Assembly (NCBI RefSeq): GCF_905397395.1
Contig: NZ_CAJPVH010000005.1
Span: forward strand, 1-64,000
Length of the DNA stretch: 64,000 bases
Direction of reading: 5' to 3'
Origin: Cupriavidus campinensis
GTDB taxonomy: Bacteria > Pseudomonadota > Gammaproteobacteria > Burkholderiales > Burkholderiaceae
Every line of letters begins with the position of its first letter. Positions within the stretch are counted from its first letter, which is position 1. Shown in pieces: positions 52,921 through 61,377 of this stretch. Position numbers and translations under genes: made by a program. The notes beneath the pieces are model-generated. The model was not told the origin of the DNA. It worked only from the letters and a program-made list of their open reading frames with translations, and did no database searches.

Positions 52921-54615
52921 TCAGCCCGCGCCGGGCTGGCAGGTGCCGCGCATGCCGGCCAGCACGGCGTGAATCTGCGCGACCACGGCGGCGCCCTCGC
53001 CCACGGCGGACGCCACACGCTTGATCGACCCCGAGCGCACGTCGCCGATGGCGAACACCCCTTCCAGGCTGGTTTGCAGGGACGGCACGTGCGGCGCGGC
53101 ATCGGGCACATCGGCCCCGGTCAGCACAAAGCCTTTCTCGTCGCGCACCACCCCGCAGGTGGCCAGCCACGCGGTATTCGGCGCCGCGCCGATGAAGACG
53201 AACAGGTGATGCGTGGTCATGCAGCCCTCCACGCCGCCCGCGCCCCGGTAATACACCCGTTCGAGACGGGCCCCGCCCTCCAGCGCGCGCAGGTCCACGC
53301 GGGTGTGCACGGTCACGTTGGGCAGCACGGCAATCCGCTCGGTCAGGTAGCGCGACATGCTGTGCTCAAGGCTGGTGCCCCGGATAAACAGGTGGACATG
53401 CTCGGCATGCGCGGCCAGGAACACCGCCGCCTGCCCGGCGGAATTGCCGCCGCCCACCAGCAGCACAGGCTCCTTGCGGCACAGGCGCGCCTCGATCGGC
53501 GTGGCCCAGTAGTAGATGCCGGACGACTCGAAGCGTTCGAGGCCGGTCACGTCCGGCCGCCGGTATTCGGCGCCGCTGGCAATCACCACGGTGCGCGCGG
53601 CAATGCGGCGCCCATCGGCCAGCTCCACGAACAGCGGACGCCGGTCGCAATACAGGGCCCTCACTTCACATGGAATGCCGATATGGGCGCCGAACTTCTG
53701 CGCCTGGGCGAAGGCGCGGCTGGCCAGAGACTGCCCGGTGATGCCCGTGGGAAAGCCGAGGTAGTTCTCGATGCGCGCGCTGGTGCCGGCCTGCCCGCCC
53801 GGCCCCCGGCAGTCGAGCACGGCCACGGACAGCCCTTCGGACGCGGCGTAAACTGCTGTGGCCAGCCCGGCCGGGCCAGCGCCGACCACTGCCACGTCGT
53901 AGACGTGGGTCGGATCGAACTCGGGAATCAGGCCCAGGCACGAGGCCAGGTGGCCTTCGTCCGGATTACGCAGCACGGTGCCGTCCGGGCAGACCACGAG
54001 CGGGAAATCGTCCGGCAGCGGCGTCAGGCGTTCGAGCAGCGCGACGGCCTCGGGGTCCATCGCCGCGTCGAGCGTGGTGTTGGGGAAGCCGTTGCGCCGC
54101 AGGAAGTTCTGCAGCGCGAGCAGCCGCCCGTTGTCCGGCGCGCCGACCAGCACCACGCCGTGGCCGCGCTCGATCACCAGCATGCGGCGCAGGATCAGCG
54201 CGCGCATGATGGTCTCGCCGACGTCGGCCTCGCTGATCATCATCGCGCTGAGTTCGTCGGGGCGCACCAGCACGGCCTCCACGTCATCGATCACGCGCGC
54301 ATCCACCACGGCCGGCTTGTTCGACAGCTGCGTCACGTCCGAGGTGAACTCGCCGCGCTGGGTGTAGGTGTGGAGGACGCGCTCATGGCCCAGCCCGTCG
54401 CGCCCGACGATCCGCACCTTGCCGGACAGCAGCAGGAACATGCCCGGGCACAGGCTACCGGCCCGATAGAGGTACTCACCGGTGGCAAAGTGCGACAAGC
54501 GCCCGAAGCGGCGCACGCGCTGGATGTCCTCCTCGGTCAGCACGGGGAACATCTGCGCGTAGCGCGGATGTTCGCGCACGCCGGGATCATCCTCCGGAAC
54601 CGGATTGTCGACCAT
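52921..54615 (-). CDS. cNMP-binding / Trx-fold / thioredoxin reductase-like fusion
   Basis: This 564-residue protein joins three parts. Residues about 25-135 form a cyclic-nucleotide-binding domain (FATGEYLYRAGSLCPGMFLLLSGKVRIV...GEFTSDVTQLSNKPAVV), where the usual R(S/T)A is lacking. Residues about 150-230 look like a Trx-like fold without CxxC (GVVLVGAPDNGRLLALQNFLRRNGFPNTTLDA...FPLVVCPDGTVLRNP). From about 240 there is a TrxR-like flavoprotein: FAD motif VAVVGAGPAG, GGQAGTSARIENYLGFP, second nucleotide motif LLVGGGNSAGQAA, and GVFAIGDVR. The CATC redox motif of TrxR is replaced by YYWATPIEA. It is cytoplasmic. The start is the Met of VDNPVPE. It follows the second molybdenum cluster on the same strand. 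Confidence 0.9.
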   Translation of the reverse strand: MVDNPVPEDDPGVREHPRYAQMFPVLTEEDIQRVRRFGRLSHFATGEYLYRAGSLCPGMFLLLSGKVRIVGRDGLGHERVLHTYTQRGEFTSDVTQLSNKPAVVDARVIDDVEAVLVRPDELSAMMISEADVGETIMRALILRRMLVIERGHGVVLVGAPDNGRLLALQNFLRRNGFPNTTLDAAMDPEAVALLERLTPLPDDFPLVVCPDGTVLRNPDEGHLASCLGLIPEFDPTHVYDVAVVGAGPAGLATAVYAASEGLSVAVLDCRGPGGQAGTSARIENYLGFPTGITGQSLASRAFAQAQKFGAHIGIPCEVRALYCDRRPLFVELADGRRIAARTVVIASGAEYRRPDVTGLERFESSGIYYWATPIEARLCRKEPVLLVGGGNSAGQAAVFLAAHAEHVHLFIRGTSLEHSMSRYLTERIAVLPNVTVHTRVDLRALEGGARLERVYYRGAGGVEGCMTTHHLFVFIGAAPNTAWLATCGVVRDEKGFVLTGADVPDAAPHVPSLQTSLEGVFAIGDVRSGSIKRVASAVGEGAAVVAQIHAVLAGMRGTCQPGAG

Positions 54616-54650
54616 CCCCCCCTCCCGCTCCCGCGCTCGGCCAGCCATCG

Positions 54651-54662
54651 CTATATATATAG
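54651..54662 (-). promoter_or_regulatory. CTATATATATAG palindrome upstream of the fusion gene
   Basis: A perfect 12-bp AT palindrome lies 35-47 bases before the start at 54615, in otherwise GC-rich sequence. It can serve as a -10 element for the fusion gene in a 55-base gap. No clear -35 is seen. Confidence 0.45.
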
Positions 54663-54670
54663 GCCACCGG

Positions 54671-56902
54671 CTAGGCGGCGGCCCGGCCGGGCGCGTCCAT
54701 CAGCTTCTCCATGGTGATGGGCAGGTCACGGATACGCTTGCCCGTGGCGTGGTAGACCGCGTTGGCCACGGCCGCCGCAAAGCCGGTAATGCCGATCTCC
54801 CCGATGCCGCGCGCGCCGAACTCATTGAAGGCCAGGTCGGGGTAGTCGAGCAGGATGACGTCGATGTCGGGCTGGTCTGCGTGCACCGGCATCACGTACT
54901 CGGCGTAGTTGTTGTTGCCCGGAATGCCGTTGCGCTCGTCGTACTCGGTGGCCTCGAAGAGCGCCATGCCCACGCCCATGACGATGGCGCCTTCCACCTG
55001 GTTGCGCGCCGTGAGGGGATTGATGACGCGGCCTACGTCGATGGCGCTGACCACGCGCGCCACGCGCAGGCGCGAGATGCCGGGGTCCCAGCGCACCTCT
55101 ACGAAATGCGCGCCGAACGACATGAACGACATCTTGTCCGTGGGCGTGCCGCCGGTGCGGGCATGGCCCTCGGCGCTGGCAAAGCGCTGCGCGGTCAGCA
55201 CGGCCGGGTAGTCTACGGTGCGCTTCCCATCAGTCAGGCGGCCATTCTCGAAGCGAAGCGATTCGGGCTTCGCCCCGGCGAACGGCGCGCCCTCCTGCGT
55301 GGCGAACGTGCGCAACTGGCCGATGGCGTTGCGCGTGGCCTCCGCAATAGCCGGCAGGACGCTGGCAGTGGCCCACGAGCCGCCCGAGACGGGAGCCGCC
55401 GGGAACGAGGAATCGCCGAGCTTGACCTCGATCTTCTCGAACGGCAGGCCGGTCAGCTCGCTCACCGTCTGCGCCGCAATCGTGTAGGTGCCGGTGCCAA
55501 TGTCCTGGATCGAGCAGATCACCGATGCCATGCCGTCGCTGCGCAACTGCACCCGCGCTTCGGCTGGCGTGCGCCAGGCATCCCAGTTGCAGACGGCCAC
55601 GCCATAGCCGGCAATCTCGTCGCCCACGCGCATCGCGCCAATGCGCGGGTCGCGCCTGGCCCAGCCAAACTTGCGGGCGCCCTGCTCGATGGCCTCGCGC
55701 AGGTGATTGCTGGACCACGGCAGGTTGGTGCTTTCATCGCGCGTGGAGATGTTATCGAGGCGGAACTGCACCGGGTCCTTCTGGCACGCCAGCGCCAGTT
55801 CGTCGATGGCGGATTCCAGCGCGAACAGGCCCGGCGCGGCGCCGGGCGCGCGCATGGAGGTGGGCGCGCCCCGGTGCACGTCGATGGTGTGGTGCGTGAC
55901 CAGCACGCTCGGGCACGTGTACAGGCTCGACGTCATGCCGCCGCAGTTTTCCACGTACTGCTCGATGAACGACGTGGTGTTGATCGACTCATGCCGGATC
56001 GACGTGATCTTGCCGTCGGCGCCCGCCGACAGCCGGATGTGCTGCTTCGTCTCCGGCCGCTGCCCCGTGGTCGTGAACATCTGCGCGCGAGGCACCACCA
56101 GCTTCACCGGGCGCCCGGTCATCTTCGCCGCCGCGCAGGCGGCCACCGAGTGCGGCCACAGGAACAGCTTGGCGCCAAAGCCCGAGCCGATGAACGGGGC
56201 GTCCACGCTCACGCTCTCCGGCGTAAGTCCGAAGATCTGCGCCAGCGTGTTGCGGTGAACCAGCACGCCCTGCGAGGCCTCGTAGAGGTGCAGGTCACCG
56301 CCCTCCCACCAAGCCACCGTGGCGTGCATCTCCATCGGGTTGTGGGTCTCCACCGGCGTGTGGTACATGGCATCTACGCGGACCGGCGCGGCGTCGAAGT
56401 CCCGCGCCGGCTCGCCACGCGAATGACCGCGCCCGCCGTCCTGCAGCTTGCCGGCCGCCATGCCCTGCTCCAGATTGGCAAGTGCCTTGGCCGGGGCATA
56501 CGTCACCTTGACCAACTGGGCTGCCTCGCGCGCATGTTCGTAGGTATCCGCCACGACCAGCGCGACGAACTGCCCGGCGTAGTGCACCTTCGCGTCCTCG
56601 AACGGCAGGCGGTGCTCGTCCGTGATGCCGGCGGTCAGGATCGTGGCTGGCGAGATCGGCGCCTTGGGCGCGCGGTAGAGCCGCAGGAAATTGTCATGGT
56701 GCAGGACGTTGACGACGCCCGGCACGCGCCGCGCGGCCGCGGTGTCGATGGCCGTGACGCGGCCGCTCGCAATCGTGCTGAATACGCCATAGGCATGCAG
56801 CATGCCGGGGAGGTTGCGGTCCGCCGTGTACAGCGCGGCGCCGGTGACCTTGAGACGTCCGTCGATACGGCGCGGCGACGCGCCGATGGCATTCTTGTTC
56901 AC
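54671..56902 (-). CDS. Xanthine oxidase-family molybdenum subunit, PaoC paralogue
   Basis: The 743-residue subunit has RRIDGRLKVTGAALY at the start, GSGFGAKLFLWPHSVAACAA, the substrate-site Arg block (SMRAPGAAPGLFALESAIDE), GSWATASVLPAI and the catalytic Glu block (ARGIGEIGITGFAAAVANAVYHATG). It resembles PaoC but diverges strongly from the copy at 37219-39456 (for example GSWATAS for QWGGNSS). The start is a GTG with GGGAG upstream. It ends an operon with the FAD and 2Fe-2S subunits upstream. Aldehyde oxidation is likely; the substrate is not clear. Confidence 0.93.
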   Translation of the reverse strand: MNKNAIGASPRRIDGRLKVTGAALYTADRNLPGMLHAYGVFSTIASGRVTAIDTAAARRVPGVVNVLHHDNFLRLYRAPKAPISPATILTAGITDEHRLPFEDAKVHYAGQFVALVVADTYEHAREAAQLVKVTYAPAKALANLEQGMAAGKLQDGGRGHSRGEPARDFDAAPVRVDAMYHTPVETHNPMEMHATVAWWEGGDLHLYEASQGVLVHRNTLAQIFGLTPESVSVDAPFIGSGFGAKLFLWPHSVAACAAAKMTGRPVKLVVPRAQMFTTTGQRPETKQHIRLSAGADGKITSIRHESINTTSFIEQYVENCGGMTSSLYTCPSVLVTHHTIDVHRGAPTSMRAPGAAPGLFALESAIDELALACQKDPVQFRLDNISTRDESTNLPWSSNHLREAIEQGARKFGWARRDPRIGAMRVGDEIAGYGVAVCNWDAWRTPAEARVQLRSDGMASVICSIQDIGTGTYTIAAQTVSELTGLPFEKIEVKLGDSSFPAAPVSGGSWATASVLPAIAEATRNAIGQLRTFATQEGAPFAGAKPESLRFENGRLTDGKRTVDYPAVLTAQRFASAEGHARTGGTPTDKMSFMSFGAHFVEVRWDPGISRLRVARVVSAIDVGRVINPLTARNQVEGAIVMGVGMALFEATEYDERNGIPGNNNYAEYVMPVHADQPDIDVILLDYPDLAFNEFGARGIGEIGITGFAAAVANAVYHATGKRIRDLPITMEKLMDAPGRAAA

Positions 56903-56962
56903 GCTGGACTCCCGTTGTCGAGTGAAGGTCCGCTGGACCGGGGGCTGGATCGGGGCAGCCGC

Positions 56963-57946
56963 TCAGGCGACGAGCCGCGACAGGTTGCGCGACACCGCCT
57001 GCTGGCCGAGCAGCAGCTTGAAGCCGTTCTGGCCGTACGACTGCGCGCCCGCCATGGCGGCGGCGGCGGTCTCGCGGATCAGCGCGTCCGTTACCGGCTT
57101 GCCGCGCAGTACCGCCTCCGCGTTGGCAGCCCGCCACGGCTTGGTGGTGACCCCGCCGAGCGCGATGCGCACGTCCCGCACGGTGCGGCCGTCCAGCACC
57201 ACCACCACCGCGCTCGACGCCAGCGCGAACTGGTAGGAGCCCCGGTCGCGCAGCTTCAGGTAGGCGGACCGGCTGTTCGGCAGCGGCGCATCAAGCGTGA
57301 TGTGCGTGATCATCTCGTCGGCTTCCAGCGCGTGCTCCTTCCACGGCGTTTCACCGGGCAGCAGGTGGAAATCCGCGAACGGGATGTCACGCCGGCCCTT
57401 GGGCCCCTGCACGTGAATGGTGGCGCCGATGGCAACCATCGCCACGCACATGTCTGACGGATGCGCGGCGATGCACTGGTTGCTGCCGCCCAGCACTGCG
57501 TGCACGTTGCGGTTCAGCCCGTCGATGGCCGGGCAGCCCGATCCCGGCACCCGCTTGTTGCACGGCGATACACCATCGCGGAAGTAGCCGCAGCGCACCC
57601 GCTGCATCACATTGCCGGCCGTGGTGGCCTTGTTGCGCAGCTGGGTGCTGGCGCCGGAAAGCAGCGCCTGCGACAGCGCCGGGTGGTGCTTGACGATGTG
57701 CGGATGGCGCGCCAGTTCGGTGTTGCTGACCATCGCGCCAATCCGCACCCGGCCGTCGCCGGCCACCTCGACCTGGTTGAGGCCAAGCTTGTGGATGTCC
57801 ACCACGCGCGGCGGGTGCATCACGTCCAGCTTCATCAGGTCCAGCAGGGTGGTGCCGCCGGCCAGGTAGGCGGTCTCGGGCGTGCGCGCGTGCAGTGCGA
57901 TGGCCTGCTCCACGTCCGCCGCCCGGGCATATTCGAAGGTTCGCAT
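56963..57946 (-). CDS. FAD-binding subunit of the second molybdenum oxidoreductase
   Basis: The 327-residue subunit has YLAGGTTLLDLMKLDV and [20 protein letters not shown] for FAD. Four Cys (VRC, SPC, GSGC, NQC before IAAHPSDM) could hold a [4Fe-4S] cluster as in PaoB. The C-terminal domain includes AYLKLRDRGSYQFALASSAVVV. Its ATG is two bases after the 2Fe-2S subunit stop, so they are coupled. Confidence 0.93.
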   Translation of the reverse strand: MRTFEYARAADVEQAIALHARTPETAYLAGGTTLLDLMKLDVMHPPRVVDIHKLGLNQVEVAGDGRVRIGAMVSNTELARHPHIVKHHPALSQALLSGASTQLRNKATTAGNVMQRVRCGYFRDGVSPCNKRVPGSGCPAIDGLNRNVHAVLGGSNQCIAAHPSDMCVAMVAIGATIHVQGPKGRRDIPFADFHLLPGETPWKEHALEADEMITHITLDAPLPNSRSAYLKLRDRGSYQFALASSAVVVVLDGRTVRDVRIALGGVTTKPWRAANAEAVLRGKPVTDALIRETAAAAMAGAQSYGQNGFKLLLGQQAVSRNLSRLVA

Positions 57947-57948
57947 GG

Positions 57949-58620
57949 CTAGGCCCCCTTGATCTTGCCGCGCGCGTCCTGGATGGCCGCGACGATGTTC
58001 CGGTAGGCCCCGCAGCGGCAGATGTTGCCGCTCATCGCCTCGCGCACGGCCGCGTCATCGGCCGGGATGCGCTTGTCGCCAAGCACACCCACGGCGCTCA
58101 TCATCTGGCCGGCGGTGCAGTAGCCGCACTGGTAGGCGTCGTGGTCCCAGAAAGCCTGCTGCACCGGGTGCAGTGTTCCGTCGCGGGCCAACCCTTCGAT
58201 GGTGGTGATCTCGTCACCGTCATGCATCACCGCGAGCGACAGGCAGGCGTTGACCGCCACGCCATTCACGTGCAGCGTGCACGCCCCGCATTGGCCATGG
58301 TCGCACCCCTTTTTGGTGCCGGTGAGGTGCAGTTGATCGCGCAATACGTCCAGCAGCACGGCATTGGACGCCACCGTAAGCGACTGGAGCGTGCCGTTGA
58401 CCTTGAATTTCACCGCGTGGCCGGCGCTGGCCTGCGGCGCGGCGGACGCCGCAGGCACGGTGGCTTCGCCCGCGGCATACACACTTCCTGCCACTCCGAC
58501 CCCCGATGCGCTGACGCCGACCGATTGCAGGAAGCGTCGTCGCGAGATGTCCGGCATGTTCGGGGGTTGCACGCCGCTGGTGCCGGCACGGCCACCATTC
58601 TGCTGACAAGAGTCTTCCAT
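57949..58620 (-). CDS. 2Fe-2S subunit of the second molybdenum oxidoreductase (Tat-exported)
   Basis: The 223-residue subunit has two [2Fe-2S] motif sets ([26 protein letters not shown] and CRCGAY). A twin-arginine signal (SRRRFLQSVGVSASGVGVAGSVYAAG) sends the complex to the periplasm. The Pro of the usual CTPGQ is Ala, unlike the other copy. It is the first gene of the operon. A LysR gene is divergent to its left, 257 bases away, so that regulator probably controls it. Confidence 0.93.
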   Translation of the reverse strand: MEDSCQQNGGRAGTSGVQPPNMPDISRRRFLQSVGVSASGVGVAGSVYAAGEATVPAASAAPQASAGHAVKFKVNGTLQSLTVASNAVLLDVLRDQLHLTGTKKGCDHGQCGACTLHVNGVAVNACLSLAVMHDGDEITTIEGLARDGTLHPVQQAFWDHDAYQCGYCTAGQMMSAVGVLGDKRIPADDAAVREAMSGNICRCGAYRNIVAAIQDARGKIKGA

Positions 58621-58840
58621 TTCCCGTTCTCCTTGAACGCGAGCGGCGCAAGTTCACGACGAACATTGCAGGATAGTCATCTGGAGAAATTGTCCAGACA
58701 TTAGCAAGCAGCAGGCCTGGGAAACCAGACGAGACAGTGTGGGTGTTTGCAGCCTTTACAGTATTCGAACAAGCGCTTCCGTTTTTCAAGATCTGGCGTG
58801 CGCCTCTTTTACAAGCAGCACGAGTAGCCACGACGTATGA

Positions 58841-58855
58841 TTGAGAAATTCTCAA
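58841..58855. promoter_or_regulatory. LysR-type palindrome
   Basis: TTGAGAA-A-TTCTCAA is a perfect 7+1+7 inverted repeat with the T-N11-A core. It ends 22 bases before the LysR start and lies between that gene and the divergent molybdenum enzyme operon. Autoregulation and control of the operon are likely. Confidence 0.75.
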
Positions 58856-58877
58856 ACGTGTCGCCGTTCCCCCTGAC

Positions 58878-59771
58878 ATGGACCGCCTGCCCCCGCTCAA
58901 CGCCGTGCGCGCCTTCGAAGCCGTCGCGCGCCGGCTCAGTATCACCATCGCCGCCACGGAACTGCACGTCACGCCCGGCGCGGTCAGCCGGCAGATCCGC
59001 ACGCTCGAAGATGCGCTTGGCATCCAGCTACTGGTGCGCGGCCATCGGCAGATCACGCTCACGCGTGCCGGCGAGGACTACTACCGCGCGGTCACCAAGG
59101 CGATGGACGGCCTGCGCGAAGCCACTGTCCGCCTGACCCGGCGCACCCGCCGCACGCAACTGAAGGTGCGCGCCTACACGACGTTCGCGATGCGCTGGCT
59201 GATTCCACGGCTGTCCAGCTTCCACGCGGCCAATGCCGGCATCGAGGTGCTGCTCACCGCCTCGCTCGACGAGGTGGACTTCCGGCGCGAGGACATCGAC
59301 GGCGCCATCCGCCTCGGCGACGGCAAGTGGAGCGGCGCCAACGCCTATCGGCTGGTGCCGAACATCCTCCTGCCCGTGTGCAGCCCCGCGCTGGCGAAGC
59401 AGGTGCGCAAGCCCGCCGACCTGCAACGCCAGGTGCTGCTGCATTCGATCGCCCGGCCCGAGGACTGGGGCTTCTGGCTCGCCTCCACCGGCGCGGACAA
59501 GCTCGTCGATGCGCGCAGCGGCATGACCTACCAGAGTTCGGCGATGGCCTACATGGCGGCGCTCGAAGGACAAGGCTTCGCCATCGCACAGCGCTTCCTG
59601 GTGGAAGACGACCTGACCAGCGGCAAGCTCGTGGCACCGTTCCGGCAGGCCGTCGACATGGGCGACTTCACCTACTACCTGCTCACGCCGGCGGACCGCG
59701 CCGAAAGCACCAGCATGGCCACCTTCCGCGCGTGGCTGCTGGCGCAGTTCCAGGGCACGGCAGCGGGCTAG
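58878..59771 (+). CDS. LysR family regulator, GcvA-like
   Basis: The 297-residue regulator starts MDRLPPLNAVRAFEAVARRLSITIAA, the typical GcvA-group opening, and has a winged helix-turn-helix to about residue 60 (TELHVTPGAVSRQIRTLEDALGIQLLVR). The ligand domain includes TFAMRWLIPRLSSFHAANAGIEVLLTAS, also of that group. It is divergent from the second molybdenum oxidoreductase operon with a palindrome between, and its stop overlaps the CoA transferase stop by four bases. Confidence 0.9.
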   Translation: MDRLPPLNAVRAFEAVARRLSITIAATELHVTPGAVSRQIRTLEDALGIQLLVRGHRQITLTRAGEDYYRAVTKAMDGLREATVRLTRRTRRTQLKVRAYTTFAMRWLIPRLSSFHAANAGIEVLLTASLDEVDFRREDIDGAIRLGDGKWSGANAYRLVPNILLPVCSPALAKQVRKPADLQRQVLLHSIARPEDWGFWLASTGADKLVDARSGMTYQSSAMAYMAALEGQGFAIAQRFLVEDDLTSGKLVAPFRQAVDMGDFTYYLLTPADRAESTSMATFRAWLLAQFQGTAAG

Positions 59772-60970
59772 GCGCAGTGGATGGCCCGGCTTGCGTCCAA
59801 CGCCGCGATATCGCTATCCGCATAGCCGAGGTCGCGCAGCACGGCGCGCGTATGCTCGCCGCAGGCTGGCGCGGGCTGCATCGGCGCGGCATTGCTGACG
59901 GCACTGTCGATCGGGAACCCCGGCATGCGGATCGTGCCGAGCGCGGCGTGGGAGATATCGGCGAACATCTGGTTGGCCGCCACCTGCGGATGCTGTGCCA
60001 CATTCTCATAGGTGGCCACGCGGGCGCAGAGAATGTCGACGGCCTGCAGCGCCGCCAGCCACGCATCGGTGCCGCGCGTGACGAAAACCGCCGTCAGCGC
60101 CTCCACCATCGCCGCGCGGTTGGCCACGCGCAGCGGCGAGGTGGCGAAGCGCGGGTCGTCGGCCAGCGCGGCGAGTCCGAGCGTCTCGCACAGCCGGCGC
60201 CAGCGGTCGGGCATATAGGCCGCCACCATGATCCAGCCGTCCGCCGTGCGGAAGGCCTGGTTCGGCGCCGAGTAAGGCGCGGCACTGCCCGCCCGCACCG
60301 GCAGGTCGCCATCGGCCAGATAGCTCGCCAGCGATGACTGCTGCAAGGCCAGCGCGGCGTTGAACAGGCTCACGTCGAGATGCCCGCCGCGCCCGTCGCG
60401 CGCCCGCTGCGCCAGCCGGGCGAGGATGCCGACCACGGCGACGTAGCCCGTCATCACGTCCACCACCGGCGCCTGCACCTTGCACGGCTCGCCGCCCTCC
60501 ACACCGATCAGGCTCATCAGGCCCGAGTCCGCCTGGATGATGCCGTCCACGCCGGCACGGTCCGCGTAGGGGCCTTCCTGCCCGTAGGCCGAGATCGAGC
60601 AGTAGATCAGCGCGGGGTGCTCCTGTGCGAGATCGGCGTGGCCCAGCCCCAGCCGCGCCATCACGCCGGGCCGCATGCTCTCCACCACGATATCGGCGGT
60701 AGCCACCAGCCGGCGCGCCACGTCGAAACCCTCGGGCCGCTTGAGATCGATCGACACGCCGAGCTTGTTGCGGTTGAACCCGTGGAACAGCGCGCTGTCC
60801 GCGCCGATCCAGCCCGGGCCAAGCCCGCGCCCCATTTCGCCGCCCGGAGGCTCCACCTTGATCACGCGGGCCCCCATGTCGGCCATCAGCATGGTGGCCG
60901 TCGGGCCGGCGCCGATCTGCGTGAAATCGACGACGGTCAGTCCTTCCAGAGCTTGACGGAGCATGGTCAT
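59768..60970 (-). CDS. CaiB/BaiF family CoA transferase
   Basis: The 400-residue class III CoA transferase moves CoA between acids. The family opening LEGLTVVDFTQIGAGPTATMLMADMGARVIKVE is present, and the catalytic Asp lies in the block ISAYGQEGPYADRAGVDGIIQADSGLMS. It is the last gene of a five-gene cluster; its ATG overlaps the thioesterase stop (ATGA). Its CoA acceptor is unknown. The cluster has no CoA ligase, so this enzyme may activate the substrate. Confidence 0.92.
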   Translation of the reverse strand: MTMLRQALEGLTVVDFTQIGAGPTATMLMADMGARVIKVEPPGGEMGRGLGPGWIGADSALFHGFNRNKLGVSIDLKRPEGFDVARRLVATADIVVESMRPGVMARLGLGHADLAQEHPALIYCSISAYGQEGPYADRAGVDGIIQADSGLMSLIGVEGGEPCKVQAPVVDVMTGYVAVVGILARLAQRARDGRGGHLDVSLFNAALALQQSSLASYLADGDLPVRAGSAAPYSAPNQAFRTADGWIMVAAYMPDRWRRLCETLGLAALADDPRFATSPLRVANRAAMVEALTAVFVTRGTDAWLAALQAVDILCARVATYENVAQHPQVAANQMFADISHAALGTIRMPGFPIDSAVSNAAPMQPAPACGEHTRAVLRDLGYADSDIAALDASRAIHCA

Positions 60971-61377
60971 GCCTCCCGGTTCGCGCGGGACCGCTTGAAG
61001 GTGCCCTGCGCGGTGGCGATGCGCTCGCCGGCAGCGGTGAGCAGCTCGGCCGACGAAAAGTAGATGCTGCGGCCCGCATGAGTGACGGTAGCCACGGCAC
61101 GCACGCGGCCCGTGCTGACCTTGCCGAGGTAGCTGATCGTCAGCATCAGCGTCACGGCGTTGCCGAGCGCGCTGCCGTGGGTGCCTTCTTCCTGATGCAG
61201 CCCGGCGTAGCCGCAGGCGGCGTCCAGCAGCGTGGCGCTGACGCCGCCCTGCAGCGAGCCCTGCCGGTTCAGGTGGCGCGGCTCGATATCGAGCGCGAAG
61301 GTGCAGGCGCCGGGGCCGACGCGCTCGAGCTGCACGCCGAGGAATTCGAGCAGCGGGTTGTCCAGATCCGGGTTCAC
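60967..61377 (-). CDS. PaaI family hotdog thioesterase
   Basis: The 136-residue protein has the hotdog fold with the PaaI pattern: HLNRQGSLQGGVSATLLDAACGYAG and TLMLTISYLGKVSTGRVRAVATV. It should release acyl groups from CoA and recycle it. It overlaps both its neighbours by ATGA, the Bug protein gene downstream of its start and the CoA transferase after it. Confidence 0.9.
   Translation of the reverse strand: MNPDLDNPLLEFLGVQLERVGPGACTFALDIEPRHLNRQGSLQGGVSATLLDAACGYAGLHQEEGTHGSALGNAVTLMLTISYLGKVSTGRVRAVATVTHAGRSIYFSSAELLTAAGERIATAQGTFKRSRANREA

Noticed and set aside
54605-57457. 950-codon open frame on the plus strand
   Set aside because: It mirrors the second molybdenum enzyme genes and has the low-complexity composition of antisense frames.
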